Translations under genes and position numbers: made by a program | Shown here: positions 1 through 10,919 of the stretch, in pieces | Position numbering within the stretch: position 1 is the stretch's first letter | Layout: each line of letters opens with the position of its first letter | The notes under the pieces: generated by a model | Databases searched by the model: none | What the model saw: the letters and a program-made list of their open reading frames with translations, nothing else | What the model was told of the DNA's origin: nothing | Source: Loripinus fragilis | Taxonomy: Eukaryota; Mollusca; Bivalvia; Lucinida; Lucinidae | Length of the DNA: 64,000 bases | Direction of reading: 5' to 3' | NCBI GenBank assembly: GCA_964019695.1 | Contig: OZ026522.1 | Span: 18,474,687 to 18,538,686 of the forward strand

Positions 1-16
1 TTTTAATTTATATATA

Positions 17-357
17 AAGTAAGTAAGGTTGCAAAGATCAGGAATCGATTCAATCAAGTACCACACCTGACCCAGGATACCAATGGGAAAGTGACAAACT
101 CACAGAAGACACCACAAACGAGAGCCAAGAGGTCAGCCCTTTCCCAGCAGGTGACCACGAAGCACATATAAACAGACCCGCACAAAACATAGCAAACACA
201 AGACAGAACAAAAACATATAAGATCCACAAAAGAAGTACCGCCTTGGAACGGTCAGTAAAATATTTTACTGGAGGGCTTAAACCGGTTTAACGGCGCCAA
301 CCTCACCCTTAATTCAGATGTGGATCAAGACACATAGATATTTGGTTTGCATGAAAG
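17..357. repeat. Dispersed repeat A, copy 1
   Basis: A stretch of about 340 bp that recurs in the same orientation at 4135-4476 with only a handful of differences, and in a more diverged form at 27953-28259. No coding capacity is visible. Its second half (from the accgccttggaacgg motif to the gggcttaaa motif) is shared with the repeats at 9283-9590 and 10386-10720, so these are related subfamilies. The two close copies bracket 3.8 kb containing the Tc1 element. I see no TG...CA ends, primer site or polypurine tract that would make them LTRs. Confidence 0.75.
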
Positions 358-469
358 ACCCCTAAAAACTAGAAATGATGTTTATGAATCGTATACACCC
401 AACCATTTGCTTGTCCATAAGGATGGTAAGATCATCTTAAGTTTGAACCTTCTAGCTATACTACTTATC

Positions 470-1060
470 ATACTCTATTGGTTGACCAAATTTGAAGCTC
501 CTAGCTATAACTATGTTTGAGGTATTCTGATTACAAGTTTTACTGGCCAATTATTTGAAGGGCAATAACTAAAAAAAATATTTCACCTAGTAATCCACTG
601 ACAAAGTTTGAAGCTGCTAGCTATAAAAAATTCAAAATTTCCTTATTACACGTTTTTAATGCCCAAATTTGCAAACACAATTATTTTAAATTGTTTACCA
701 GGTCTTTTATCAACTGACCACGGTTGAAGCTGCTGGCTCTAATGATTTTGAGAACTTTTCAATGTCCGAATTTGCAAAGGGCAATCTCTGGAAAAAAAAA
801 TCAAATAACATTTTCTTTAATTTTCACAGGTATCTACTCATCATGTCCTTTCAACTGACCAAATATAAAGCTAGCTATCTGGATATCTTGATTACAAGTT
901 GTCAATGCCCAAATTTGCAAAGGCAATTACTCGATTTTTTAAAAAAAAATAACCAGGAAATATATTTATCATCCTCTATCAGTTGACCAAGTGTGAAGCT
1001 CCCAGTAGCTATAATAGCTTTTCAGATATCTTGAGTACAAAATTGCTTTATGACCCTTTA
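470..1060 (+). repeat. Degenerate tandem repeat, ~120-130 bp unit, five copies
   Basis: The motif 'gaccaa.tttgaagctcctagctataa' (written here with variable positions) recurs near 485, 603, 718, 855 and 982. Each copy is followed by a similar 'attacaagttt...aatgcccaaatttgcaaa' segment. Copies are strongly diverged and spacing varies (about 115-140 bp). A short open frame here (762-986) has no coding features. Confidence 0.6.
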
Positions 1061-1099
1061 AAAGGGGCATAGCTCTACAAAGGGAGATAATCCAGACTT

Positions 1100-2024
1100 A
1101 AAAAATACGGGTCAATTATTTTTGACAAGGAATCCATCACAGATAGTCAGAGCTAATGTTGCTCAATCCAAAGAATGCTTCATATAAAATTTGACTTTAT
1201 AGGCCCTCTAGGTTCTGAGAAAAAGTGTTGCGTTTCAATATGAGATAACTTGGATGAAAGTTCACAGACCAACCTTGACTTAGGGCAGTTACCTATAGTC
1301 GCTGTCTCAATAGGTCTAGTATGTTTAACTTGGCTTATAAAATGTCACAAAATCATCAATCTAGGATCATCAATTCAACAAAATATGTAAAACTCATATG
1401 CTAATGCTACATAATAGGTAGCAGGAATATTGTACTGTTGTTTCCAGAGAAGAAGAATTTGGAAAAGTGTGTAGCTTATATCAGAATGGTAGCTATGTTA
1501 TTTACATATGCATAGTCGAAAGATTATTGACTTTTTCCCCCATTAGAAAATATTTTAAAAAGTTTATCTTCTCAGGAAATGGCAGCAATTTTGGTTCAGT
1601 GATTTGGACCTCATAAACTTATTTAGCTTGCCTTATCAAATGGATGCTCCATTTGTTATTTGACTGAATTTGGCTTAAAGGTTTCTTAGAAATATGTTTA
1701 AAACCTTTGCGGCTGTCGAATGAGAGTGACTTTGACTGAAAGTCAACCTTGATTTTTGATACTGATCTATAGTCATTGTCTCATTAGGTTACAACAATTT
1801 CATTATTTTTTTTACAATCAACCGAAATACCATCTTTCAAGGATAATTCTCATTATAATCAAATAAAATCTAAAATAATCTTTACAACTGCAATTTATGT
1901 TAAGGCTAGTGAGTACGATCAGGATATACCACAAGCAATGGTCATAAACCAACCCATGGTACCATTATTAAGAAACACTACTACTCTATCAATTTTTATC
2001 ATATGACCTTGCCTCAGGGAAATA
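1100..2024. other. AT-rich sequence without recognisable gene
   Basis: No open frame of note, RNA gene or clear repeat structure. A fragment near 1908-1945 (agtgagtacgatcaggata...) resembles the start of the repeats at 9283 and 10386, so part of this stretch is old repeat sequence. Confidence 0.5.
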
Positions 2025-2026
2025 TA

Positions 2027-3552
2027 CTGACAGACTTTAAAAACGCAACACTGAATTCGTTTTTTCATTTCGTAAATAATTCAAATGTTAATTATCTTAA
2101 AATATTTCTTTTCACTTAAGTGTATATAAGCATCATCGCAGAAGGTTTAATCTGAACCATATAGAGCAGACGGAGACAGTAGCACGTGCAGGTAATGAAT
2201 TTTGCTTTATTTTGCATGATTTTTTTCATGCATAAATTAATGAATCGATTCATGTATAGCTCAAATGATAGCTATTCGTTTGCATAATAAAGATAATAAA
2301 ACATCAGGAAGTTTCAACGCCATGCCGCGACTGGATCCTGATTCAAGGAACCAAATTATTGGAATGTTAAATGCAGGAATAAGTCAACGTGAAGTTGCTA
2401 GACGTTTTGCAGTCAATGTTTCAACTGTTTCGTGGCTTAACAGAAAGTTTATAGTGACAGGCTCAACAAAAGACCGACCTAGGTCTGGTCAGCCCCGTGT
2501 GACTACTCGACGTCAGGACAATCTCATCCGTTTACGTCACCTTAGGGACAGGTACCGAACTGCAGTATCAACCGCTGCAACAGTTATTGGCAGGCATCAC
2601 CGACGCATTCATCCTAGAACTCTTCAACGTCGACTTAAAGAGCGTGGTATTGTTTGCCGTAGGCCTTATAAAGGTCAAGTTCTGACCCGACGTCATAGAC
2701 AACGAAGGATGGACTGAGCTAATCAAATACTTAACGTTCAACGTCAGAACTGGGCCAGAGTCGTTTTCTCAGATGAGTCTCGCTTTAAATATAAGATTTG
2801 CTGATGGGAGAATTCGGTGTTACAGTCGAAGGAATGAACGCTTTGCAGACAACTATGTTCTTGAACGTAACAGATACGATGGCGGTAGTATCATGGTGTG
2901 GGGTGCCATAAATGCAGGGTTTCGTTTTAACTTGATCATTCTTGATGGAACATTAACTGCACGTCGCTACAATGACGGAATTCTTAACCCCGTGCTTTTG
3001 CCGCTCCTTGGACGTCAACGTCATAATCAGAACTTGATTTTTCAACAAGATAACGCTCGTCCCCACTCCGCTAGAGTAACCCAGGACTTTCTCAGACAAC
3101 ACGGTGTCAATGTCATGGACTGGCCGGCAGTTTCGCCAGATATGAACCCAAATGAGCATATGTGGGATGAGCTGGGTAGAAGGGTACGTGAACGCCCAAA
3201 CCCTCCCCAGAACCTGCGAAAACTTGGTCTGGCTCTTCAACAAGAATGGCAGAACATTCTAAGAAGGACTGTGAGACGCTTAACAAGGTCAATGAGGCAA
3301 CGTCTACGTGCCGTGATTGACAATAATGGTGGTCATACGCGTTATAAACTTTGTGCCTCATAATTAACAGACCCCAGCCCTGTTAAGATGACGTTTTTGA
3401 TGTGTTATGGAATGCTTAGGATTACCATTTTTTTCCAAGATAAAAGCCACTTAATTTAGCTTTAATTTGATATAAAATATATGTTGTTAGCTCAGATAAT
3501 TAAATGAAAATCGAATAGTTCATGTCAGTGTTGCGTTTTTAAAGTCCGTTAG
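2027..3552 (+). mobile_element. Tc1-type DNA transposon with intact TIRs
   Basis: A 1526-bp element bounded by 28-bp terminal inverted repeats (2027-2054 and 3525-3552) that share the core ACTTTAAAAACGCAACACTG and differ only at positions 3 and 6 from the outer end. It is flanked by TA dinucleotides at 2025-2026 and 3553-3554, the TA target duplication expected of the Tc1/mariner superfamily. It holds one transposase reading frame, now broken (see next entry). Because the ends look usable while the gene does not, the element could only move with a transposase supplied in trans; that is inference. Confidence 0.9.
2322..3363 (+). pseudogene. Tc1 transposase, inactivated (one nonsense, one frameshift)
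   Basis: Starts at the in-frame ATG at 2322 (MPRLDPDSRNQII), preferred over the upstream ATG at 2265 because helix-turn-helix homology begins here. The N-terminal half carries the paired-like DNA-binding region (SQREVARRFAVNVSTVSWL) and the basic stretch typical of Tc1 transposases. Translation ends at a TGA at 2715-2717, where the family normally has a tryptophan (RRMD-stop-AN). The frame continues to the first catalytic aspartate (VFSDESRF, about 2764-2785), then shifts by one within about 2785-2805 into the frame ending at 3363. That frame has the second aspartate (QQDNARPHSA) and the catalytic glutamate (NPNEHMWDELG), separated by 34 residues, so the triad is DD34E. All three acidic residues survive; only the two lesions destroy the gene. 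Confidence 0.9.
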
Positions 3553-3779
3553 TATAAATAATGCCAGGCATTAAAATCGATATTTTATCACCACTAGTTG
3601 TTTACAGATTTTCGGGCAACGTTATGAAGTGAAGCTTTTAATGCCACGCATATGGCAAAACTCTAACGATTTCACGCCAAACATTTGATTTCAAAATAAT
3701 TTCAATGTCATATGACAAATGGAATCTAACATTCATGCTCTCGTTTTATTGAATTTATTTAATTCGTTGCGAAAAAGAG

Positions 3780-4134
3780 ATAAAATGCTTGGTACAAGAG
3801 TAATGAGCATTTTCACTAGCTGACTGCAACCAGCGGGGCTGAAGTTGGTTAAAGCCTTGTCACTGTTTTGCATACCAGTGTCTAGGGAATGTTAAATTGT
3901 ATGCACACATTGATCAAATTATGCCATGCAGTTCAAGAGTTGTTAGCATTTTCACTAAAAGACCTCGGCAAGCAAAAATGATGCAGAAATGATGCTTGGC
4001 AAAGCCTCTTGTCACAAGTGGCTGGACAATGTTAAAAAAATAAGACTGCAAAATTTGATCCAATATACCATGTGGTAGAAGAGTAATGAGCATATTCACT
4101 AATTGATCACAACTGGCTAGACTGATTCTCAGCA
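3780..4134 (-). repeat. Degenerate tandem repeat, ~130 bp unit
   Basis: Units carry 'agagtaatgagcattttcacta' type motifs near 3799, 3940 and 4080, with 'gatcaaattatgccatgc' and 'tggacaatgttaaa' segments between them. The same family recurs at 4500-4640 and, in opposite orientation, at 26430-26790 ('aaaatgctcata.ctcttgaactacatgg'). Open frames crossing it are not genes. Confidence 0.6.
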
Positions 4135-4476
4135 AAAGTAAGTAATGGTGCAAAGATCAGGAATCGATACAATCAAGTACCACACCTGACCCAGGATACC
4201 AATGGGAAAGTGACAAACTCACAGAAGACACCACAAACGAGAGCCAAGAGGTCAGCCCTTTCCCAGCAGGTGACCACAAAGCACATATAAACAGACGCGC
4301 ACAAAACATAGCAAACACAAGACAGAACAAAAACATAAAAGATCCACAAAAGAAGTACCGCCTTGGAACGGTCAGTAAAATATTTTACTGGAGGGCTTAA
4401 ACCAGTTTAACGGCGCCAACCTCACCCTTAATTCAGATGTGGATCAAGACACATAGATATTTGGTTTGCATGAAAG
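4135..4476. repeat. Dispersed repeat A, copy 2
   Basis: Near-identical to 17-357 in the same orientation. Differences I can see are single bases, for example gattc/gatac, acccgc/acgcgc and accggttt/accagttt. The high similarity implies recent movement or a local duplication. Confidence 0.8.
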
Positions 4477-4689
4477 CCTCGTTTATCAAAAAGGGGTGTT
4501 TAGCATGTCAGTGGTTAGACAATGTTAACAAGCATACGAAAAGTTAATCCAAATATACAATGTGTTTCAAGAGTTATGAGTAGTTTCACTTACTGCTAAC
4601 AGACAGGTGGACAGACAGCCAGACAGTCTCACATAGTAATTTGCGTCGTGCAATTAACTGACAGCAGCCAAGGCCACCGAAGGCTTGAA

Positions 4690-4930
4690 TATATTTTAAT
4701 GATCGAATCTTTGCCCTTAGCTATATGCTGCTGTAACGAACTATTTGCAAACGACAAAACATGTTTAGCTCGTATGAAGGCTTCTTAATTAATGTAACTT
4801 ATCATCAAAGGGAAATATTCCTATCAAATTAAGCTACTATGATGAAAAAAAGAAAATAACTCTTAACTCAGAAAACCATTAGTTGAGCCACGGTGGGCCC
4901 AGCCAAGGCTTTAGACTTAAAACGTCTAAA
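4690..4930 (+). repeat. Dispersed repeat C, copy 1
   Basis: Shares an ordered series of blocks with 9600-9800: a 'tttagctcg.atg.aggc' block, 'gtatcatca..g.gaaa', 'atgatgaaa.aaagaaa', and 'gttgagccacg.tgggccc'. Copies are too diverged for fine boundaries. A third partial copy follows 10730. No coding capacity. Confidence 0.5.
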
Positions 4931-7417
4931 AGTGGGTTATATAGGCACGCAAATATATCGCAAGCATTTTTGTTTGATATAAACAGACTATTTGATTACC
5001 TCTATGAGATTATGTTAAGACTTACCTTTACAGTAGACCTTTTCTTTTGCTGGACAATCAATATGAAGGGTAGCTGTGGTCTCTGTTGCTGTAAATATCA
5101 GAATCATACATACAACATGGCAACCACCAATTTGGCATTTTATTCCAATGAAACATCTATAGATTAGCCGTCAATAATATAAATTGGCCATCTATTATTG
5201 TCACCTAGATGCACGTCAAATTACATAAAAACGTATTCATTTCAACATGCTCATTACATGCGAACATGAAAAAAAGTATACTAGAGGCAGCGGCTTTTGA
5301 AAACGCATCACCATATTTTTTTCTTTTCTTGCAAACCGTATAGGCTATGCAATTGAAAAGTCACTCGCAGGTTTTTATGTGCAACCCAGAATTGGTATGA
5401 ATCAGTCGTGAATTTGACTGCACTATACTGCACTTAACCCAACGCTGCTGATGACATCACATGGGTACAAACAGCCTCCAGCACTACTCCGCAAAGCCAG
5501 TTGAAGCTTTTGATTATTCATATGTTTAAGCTGTGGCGTGTATGATACAATAACCAGCAACCCATTTTATAGACGTTTTTGAAATAAAGTAATTGGTAAC
5601 TTCGATATTTCGAAAATAAACGTCAAACTTGAACATCAGTTTACAGCTCCTTCTCAGAAACATCTCTACAAGTTACCTTTATGCACTCTTTCATTACTGA
5701 TATTGACTACTTACACTGGCAATTATGTGGGGAAGACGTTTTGATGTAAATCATGGCAGGAGATATGCTGTCATGTGATTGAGCACGTCTTAAAAGTTTA
5801 CGTTATCGTCACTAGCACAATACAAAAGTCACGTGATACAAGCGTAATTTAAGCATAATCTGTCATTTTTATATGCCCTTAGCCTCTTCCAACAAAACCG
5901 GATGAAAAAGTCGAATTTTCGAAAGTCCCAAGATGTTGAATTTTATTTCTTGACTATAGTAATCACACTGGTTGTGGTATGTCGGTATCTTTCAAGGGGT
6001 GTTAATTTGAGCATACCGAACTGTCAATTCATTTCGAATCGTTCAATGATGAATGTGCAAACGTGAAAGAAGCCCATGAGCCAGGAATCAAAACTAATGC
6101 AGGTTAACTTGCAGCTGAATTGGTGTCCTACAAAATCGACAACCCCTGTCTGAAAACGGATACTTTTTCAATATCTTAAACTAAATTTACATCCATTACA
6201 ACCATCTAGGGCATACTAACGGCTGGTCAGACTATAATATCCAATAAAACTTATCCCGCTGCCAGTATCAGGGTTTGTGAAATAAAGGATTTAATCTTGG
6301 TGATGCGTATTCAAAGTCCTAGAGTATAGCTGAGAAGTTTGTGAAAAAAAGTATTATGGTGAAAAACGCTCATTTATTGGAATTGAGGCAATTCCAATGT
6401 GTACCAGCATCATATGTTACTGAAAATAAGGAAATCTGTTTATATGTATATACTTATAAACAACGACGTCCACTAGCTTTGTTTCTTTAAAACATCTCAA
6501 TCTGCTTATCAGTATTAAAATGTCTGTCACTATATGGCAAATTGTCTATATTTACATGACAGCTATATAACCGAATTGATTTAATAAACTATTCTTTTGC
6601 TAGGCTGGTAGTTGCTTGGTTATGAATAAACTACGGCAGTGATGGTGATCGCAACGGTATAACTTAATCGATCGATACCTATATAAAAGCAGGTAGCAAG
6701 CATAATCTACAGGTTGGTTTGTGCGTGCAGTGATGTTCAAAGCACTCTGCGCAACCGCACATATTGGTCAGAGTCTAATTGTTTCACCTGAAGACACATT
6801 CGACCCTGAGCCACCCATTGATAGCCCACAAAGCCGATCAGAGTCTTTGATTAATATAAGAGTGATGTCAGGAAAACTATAAAACGACTGTAATTGCCTT
6901 GCTAGAAAAGAGTAGATAGTGGTTAATGGCATATCCCTTTTGCTCCCTGGTAGGAAGTAATCAGAGGCATCATACGCCTCTGGAAGTAACACTATATGCA
7001 TTTCATATTCAGCTTTTATACTGTTTTCTATTTCGCAGCTACTTTTTTTTATCAAATGACGTCGCGTCTGGGAGTGAAATAACGCCATGCGTTAACATTG
7101 ATAAACCACTAGACCACTTGTGGTTTACAGATTTTCTGGAAACGTTATGACGCCCATAACAACGTTGCTGTCATAATGACAGAATTATAATGTTTCACAG
7201 CAGAAAATAGATTTCAAAGTGTATTTATAGTTAACTCCGCCCCTTCCTGTGCTTCACAACCAATGGGTTTGCACAACAAATTTGAATTTTTGGCAAACTT
7301 AATCACATATAATCACATATATGTCAATATGTGCTATATCTATTAAGTAAAATCATGGAGTAGGTCCGTGAAGTGGTCAATGCGGCTATTTTCAATGGGA
7401 GGGGAGGAGAAAACTAT
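4931..7417. other. Intergenic or intronic sequence without recognised gene
   Basis: Only short open frames with no domain, signal peptide or splice support (4883-5167 plus; 6768-7088 minus). Around 7040-7160 the block 'tggtttacagattttctgg' with its neighbours resembles 3580-3640 just beyond the Tc1 element, so part of this is dispersed repeat. Nothing else stands out. Confidence 0.5.
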
Positions 7418-7532
7418 AAGTAGGTCATAGATCATATATTACAATTATAAAGAAATTCAGTGGTTAACTCGCTGCGCTCGTTCCCTCTTAATTCCTTTAT
7501 AATTGTAATATATGATCCATAACCTATACTTA
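7418..7532. repeat. Foldback (inverted repeat) element 1
   Basis: Left arm 7418-7457 and right arm 7490-7532 are reverse complements over about 40 bp with a few mismatches, sharing the core atcatatattacaattataa. The ~32-bp spacer contains CTCGCTGCGCTCG. RNA or single-stranded DNA from this stretch would fold into one long hairpin. Probably a non-autonomous foldback or MITE. Confidence 0.75.
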
Positions 7533-7560
7533 ATGTCATATAATAAATAGATAGAGGATA

Positions 7561-7707
7561 TTCTAATGTTTTTGTTAAATATGTCTTTTATTTCACGAGT
7601 GAAGTGGACAATATTTATATTTCATGAGTGGCGAAGCCACGAATGAAATATAATTATTGTCCACTTCTCGAGTGAAATAAAAGACATATTTAACAAAAAC
7701 ATTTGAA
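7561..7707. repeat. Near-perfect 147-bp palindrome (foldback element 2)
   Basis: The arms read as reverse complements from the centre outward with only a few mismatches. The centre is GTGGCGAAGCCAC (7628-7640). Flanking sequence to about 8110 belongs to the same element family, because the block with 'cccacactttgtgtttttgtcc' (about 7931-7952) matches the diverged blocks in the 19.2/20.2-kb and 47.7-kb copies. A partial relative with the same centre lies at 52240-52350. Confidence 0.8.
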
Positions 7708-8039
7708 TTTTCTTTTTATTATATACAATTTTAAGCGTTACAGATTTTTTGTACTATATGACGTCATACACGTTCGCACATTACGTCATATTGATGATGA
7801 CGTTGCATAATGTAACATGTCGGTCAAAACTGAAACCACAGGAGCTGGAGTAGAGAAAGTGAAAATTTCAGCAAATCGCGACAATTTAATCACCAAAATA
7901 TTCCTTGTGATCTAACTAAGAAAATGAATACCCACACTTTGTGTTTTTGTCCACTAACAAGAAAGTTACAGGCGTTTGAAATTCTGAAGTGGGCTAAAGA
8001 AAGTCAATGGACAAAGCAGAGGACATCCAATTTCACCCG

Positions 8040-8295
8040 TGAAATACAACTTATATTTTCACTGCAGTGAAAATACAGCTTTTTATATTTTCACGGCTAT
8101 GAAATACAGCTCTTTTTAAATATGCATTATATTTAATCAATATTTTCCTGTATTTCATTACTTTGTATATAATAAAATCTAATATCCGTGGTCTTGTATT
8201 ATTGAATTTATCAATCTCTTTGCGAAAAAAGATAAAATAATGTCAAGACTCGCATTTTATCTCTTTTCCCCAACTCGTTTAATAAATTTGAAAAA
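8040..8295. repeat. Short palindromic segments adjoining the lectin-like 3' exon
   Basis: 8055-8115 contains repeated 'atattttcac' and 'gtgaaaata' motifs that pair with one another (ttttcactgcagtgaaaa is a perfect palindrome). 8200-8293 forms a second hairpin, pairing 'gataaaat' with 'attttatc' inside ttgaattta...taaatttgaa arms. A related unpaired fragment is at 3740-3785. These lie just downstream of the stop codon of the minus-strand exon. Confidence 0.55.
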
Positions 8296-8342
8296 ACATA
8301 AACACTCAAGTTAGATCCTCTATGTTTAATGGCAAAAATCAA

Positions 8343-8755
8343 TTATTTTTCATAAACCAGTTGTAAATCACTTATCCTACCTTCGTATTCTGTAAAGACG
8401 TAGCCCGCATTCACCCCTGCTGTATTTTCTAACGATACTGTTAGGTAATTGCTTGAACTCGTGAGCTTTTTGGTAATAGAATAGTTTGTATTATCTGAAC
8501 ATGTAAAAACACTATTCGTCCCATTGTCATTTATTATGATCTTCTGGGAGTCAGTACATGAACCACCGCCGTCATCAAGTTCAAAATGAAGAAAATAAAC
8601 ATTGATGTTAGACGCACAGCTCGTCGTCTCTACTGAACATGTACAACTTGTTTCTGTAGCTCTGATATATAAAGGGTAATCGTTGTTTTTCAAATAAAGC
8701 AGGTTCCCTGTTGATGTCACAGACCCTGATGCACACATTGGTAATACCAAAGAGT
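8343..8755 (-). CDS. Terminal exon of a secreted, CUB-like or uncharacterised domain (minus-strand gene)
   Basis: Minus-strand reading frame opening after a good acceptor (pyrimidine-rich tract then attacag, exon from 8755, phase 1) and ending at a TAA at 8343. It encodes about 137 codons including the stop. The protein is rich in Ser/Thr/Asn with several cysteines (SCTCSVETTSCAS, GGGSCTDSQ, VFTCSDN) and alternating hydrophobic strands (NVYFLHFELDD, YLTVSLEN, GYVFTEYEG, LQLVYEK). This looks like an extracellular beta-sandwich, with some resemblance to CUB domains that I cannot confirm. Its phase-1 start is compatible with the phase-1 end of the lectin-like exon at 12161-12511, supporting membership of the same transcript. 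No AATAAA is evident immediately downstream on the minus strand; the nearest candidate is near 7715. Confidence 0.6.
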
Positions 8756-9053
8756 CTGTAATAAAAACAAGAAATATACATATTGGTGCATTAGGCTTTG
8801 GTACTTGTATGCATAAAAATCCCCGTTAAACATATACATACATATACATATCCAGCAGGGCTGGAGGTCAAATTTTTTTGTTTCAATGTTAAAGAATTAT
8901 TCTGTATATTTTATACAAGTCATACATGTAAAACATTATTTATTACGATGCACAGCACACCATATATCAAATGTAAGATATATTCATATAAAATTGGTAA
9001 GTAAAATAGAGGTGCATTGCTCAAAGCTTACAAACTCTTGCACTTATTCATAC

Positions 9054-9228
9054 TGAATAGCAAAAAATAAAGATTTCCATCCGATGGGTCTCGGAATTTT
9101 ATGTCCACACCGCAAGCAAGCTCAGTAAAACATTCGAACAGAAAAGATTGCTGATATACAGAGGGGTCCTGGGAAGTTATGCAATCAGTTTGTAACTGTT
9201 GGTGAAACATGGTCTCATCGCTTCGAGT
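9054..9228 (-). CDS. Possible internal exon, unrecognised
   Basis: Minus-strand open stretch with a plausible acceptor (tttgtctcag, exon from 9228) and a plausible donor (ATTCA then gtatga, exon to 9054). It encodes about 58 residues with three cysteines (DCITSQDP, FECFTELACGVDIKF). The donor phase (1) fits the next exon at 8755, but the acceptor requires phase 0, which does not fit the phase-1 end of 12161-12511. It is either a chance open frame, an exon preceded by another I have not found, or alternatively spliced. Confidence 0.2.
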
Positions 9229-9282
9229 CTGAGACAAATATCAATAAAAGCAGTTGAAAGTCCTAGTTATACAAAAAATAAT

Positions 9283-9590
9283 AAGTGAGTATGATCAGGA
9301 AATACCACAATCACAAACTGCAGACAAACCAATGGCATAGCGAGAAGGAGCCACACAGCAACCACGAGACAATAAGAAGACATAATAAGCAAAGCAACCA
9401 GCTCTCTCTTCCCCATCAAGATGATTGCAAAACTAGAATGGACATAAAGTAACGTACAACAAAACAGAACAATTACAGACTCCCACAATGGGAGTAACAA
9501 TAAACAAATCACCAACAACAGAACCACCGCCTTAGAACGGATAGCAGCCTTATCTACCGGGGGCTTAAATGCATTTTACTGGTACCTAAT
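9283..9590. repeat. Dispersed repeat B, copy 1
   Basis: Begins with gtgagtatgatcaggaaata and ends near gggggcttaaatgcatttta. Matches 10386-10720 along its length with moderate divergence, and its 3' half matches dispersed repeat A (accgccttagaacgg...gggcttaaa). The minus-strand open frame across it (9267-9527) is hydrophobic by composition and not supported as a gene. Confidence 0.6.
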
Positions 9591-9599
9591 TATCGCCCT

Positions 9600-9830
9600 A
9601 GATTTTGCTATTGTTGAAGTACAATAAATGTTCAGCTCGCATGGAGGCATTCTAACTATTACAATGTATCATCATGGAGAAACACTCTAATCGAATTTAC
9701 GCACCATGATGAAACAAAGAAAAGGGCTCATGACTCACAGATAGTCAGAGCTAAAGAAAACCTCTAGTTGAGCCACGATGGGCCCAGCTAGGGATAAGCA
9801 TCAGGCACCAACCCACCGATTATAGCTTTA
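9600..9830 (+). repeat. Dispersed repeat C, copy 2
   Basis: Same ordered blocks as 4690-4930, including the 'ctagttgagccacgatgggc' segment. Followed by further old repeat sequence with no gene signal up to 10380. Confidence 0.5.
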
Positions 9831-10385
9831 CGTCAAAGCTGCATAGAGTCTGAGGCCTAACCCACCGTCGTGCAATTAAAGAGGAAACCATAGCTATAAA
9901 CCGTTATTGAGTTTAAAACCAGGCATGCAGACTGTCGCGTGACAGCCAAATTATATAACGATCAATAATATTTTGAATTGATCACTAAAATAAGGTTTTC
10001 CAACAATTCTTTTGAATTTATAAACTAAATAACCATGAAATATAGGTTCTGATATGATTTTTTGCAGAAGAGTTAACAAATGTGATATGAGCGTTGACTA
10101 CCTTAAAGAAGCCAAAAGATAATTGGACCCCCCTGATGCTCAGCTCCACATAATGGGTTTCCTTACCTCTGGCTGTCTTATAGCTCTCTTTTTATGTTCT
10201 TTTTAATATTAATTCCATACTTGACATCCATCCTATCGGTTTAACTACACATATATGTGATTTATATATATAAACATTATTAGGATCGATGATAGCTTCC
10301 ACTCAATTTTGCCTTAAAGTAAAGATCAGCCTATTTTTGTTTAAATGGGCAGCCAATTATAGATTCATTGCAATTACAAAAAATA

Positions 10386-10720
10386 AGTGAGTGTGATCGG
10401 GAAATATCACAATTACAGTCTGCAGACCAATCCACAGCGTCGTGAGGAAGAACCGCAGAACATTTATATTGACAGTACATCTGTAAGACAATAATAGCAA
10501 AGCAACCAGCTTTCTCTTCCTCTTCAAGGTGATTGCAAAACTAGAATTGACACAAAGTAATGCATAACAAAACAAAGACAATCACAGAACTCCCACAAAC
10601 AATGGGAAGTACATTAAACAATAGATCAACAACAACAGACCTACCGCCTTGGAATGGATAGCAGCCTGAGCCACCGGTGGGGGTGGAGGGGGGCTTAAAT
10701 GCATTTTACTAGCGCTAAAT
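10386..10720. repeat. Dispersed repeat B, copy 2
   Basis: Diverged copy of 9283-9590, beginning gtgagtgtgatcgggaaata. Includes a G-rich run near 10675-10694. Confidence 0.6.
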
Positions 10721-10919
10721 GTTCGCCCTAGATTCTGTTGTTATTAAAACACAAAATTGTTTAGCTCGCAATGCTGAACTTTCACTTTGTACATTTCTCA
10801 TTCTTTCAGCAACAATTTAAAACGAAAATTCCAACATATAGGCCCAACGCTTATTATGTATGTTCATAACTTAATTTGTTAAAGTTCATTTAGATGAAAT
10901 ATATGTTAAATCAATATAT

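Noticed and set aside
17..4476. LTR retrotransposon with 340-bp LTRs
   Set aside because: Direct repeats lack TG...CA ends, primer binding site, polypurine tract and any gag-pol sequence between them.
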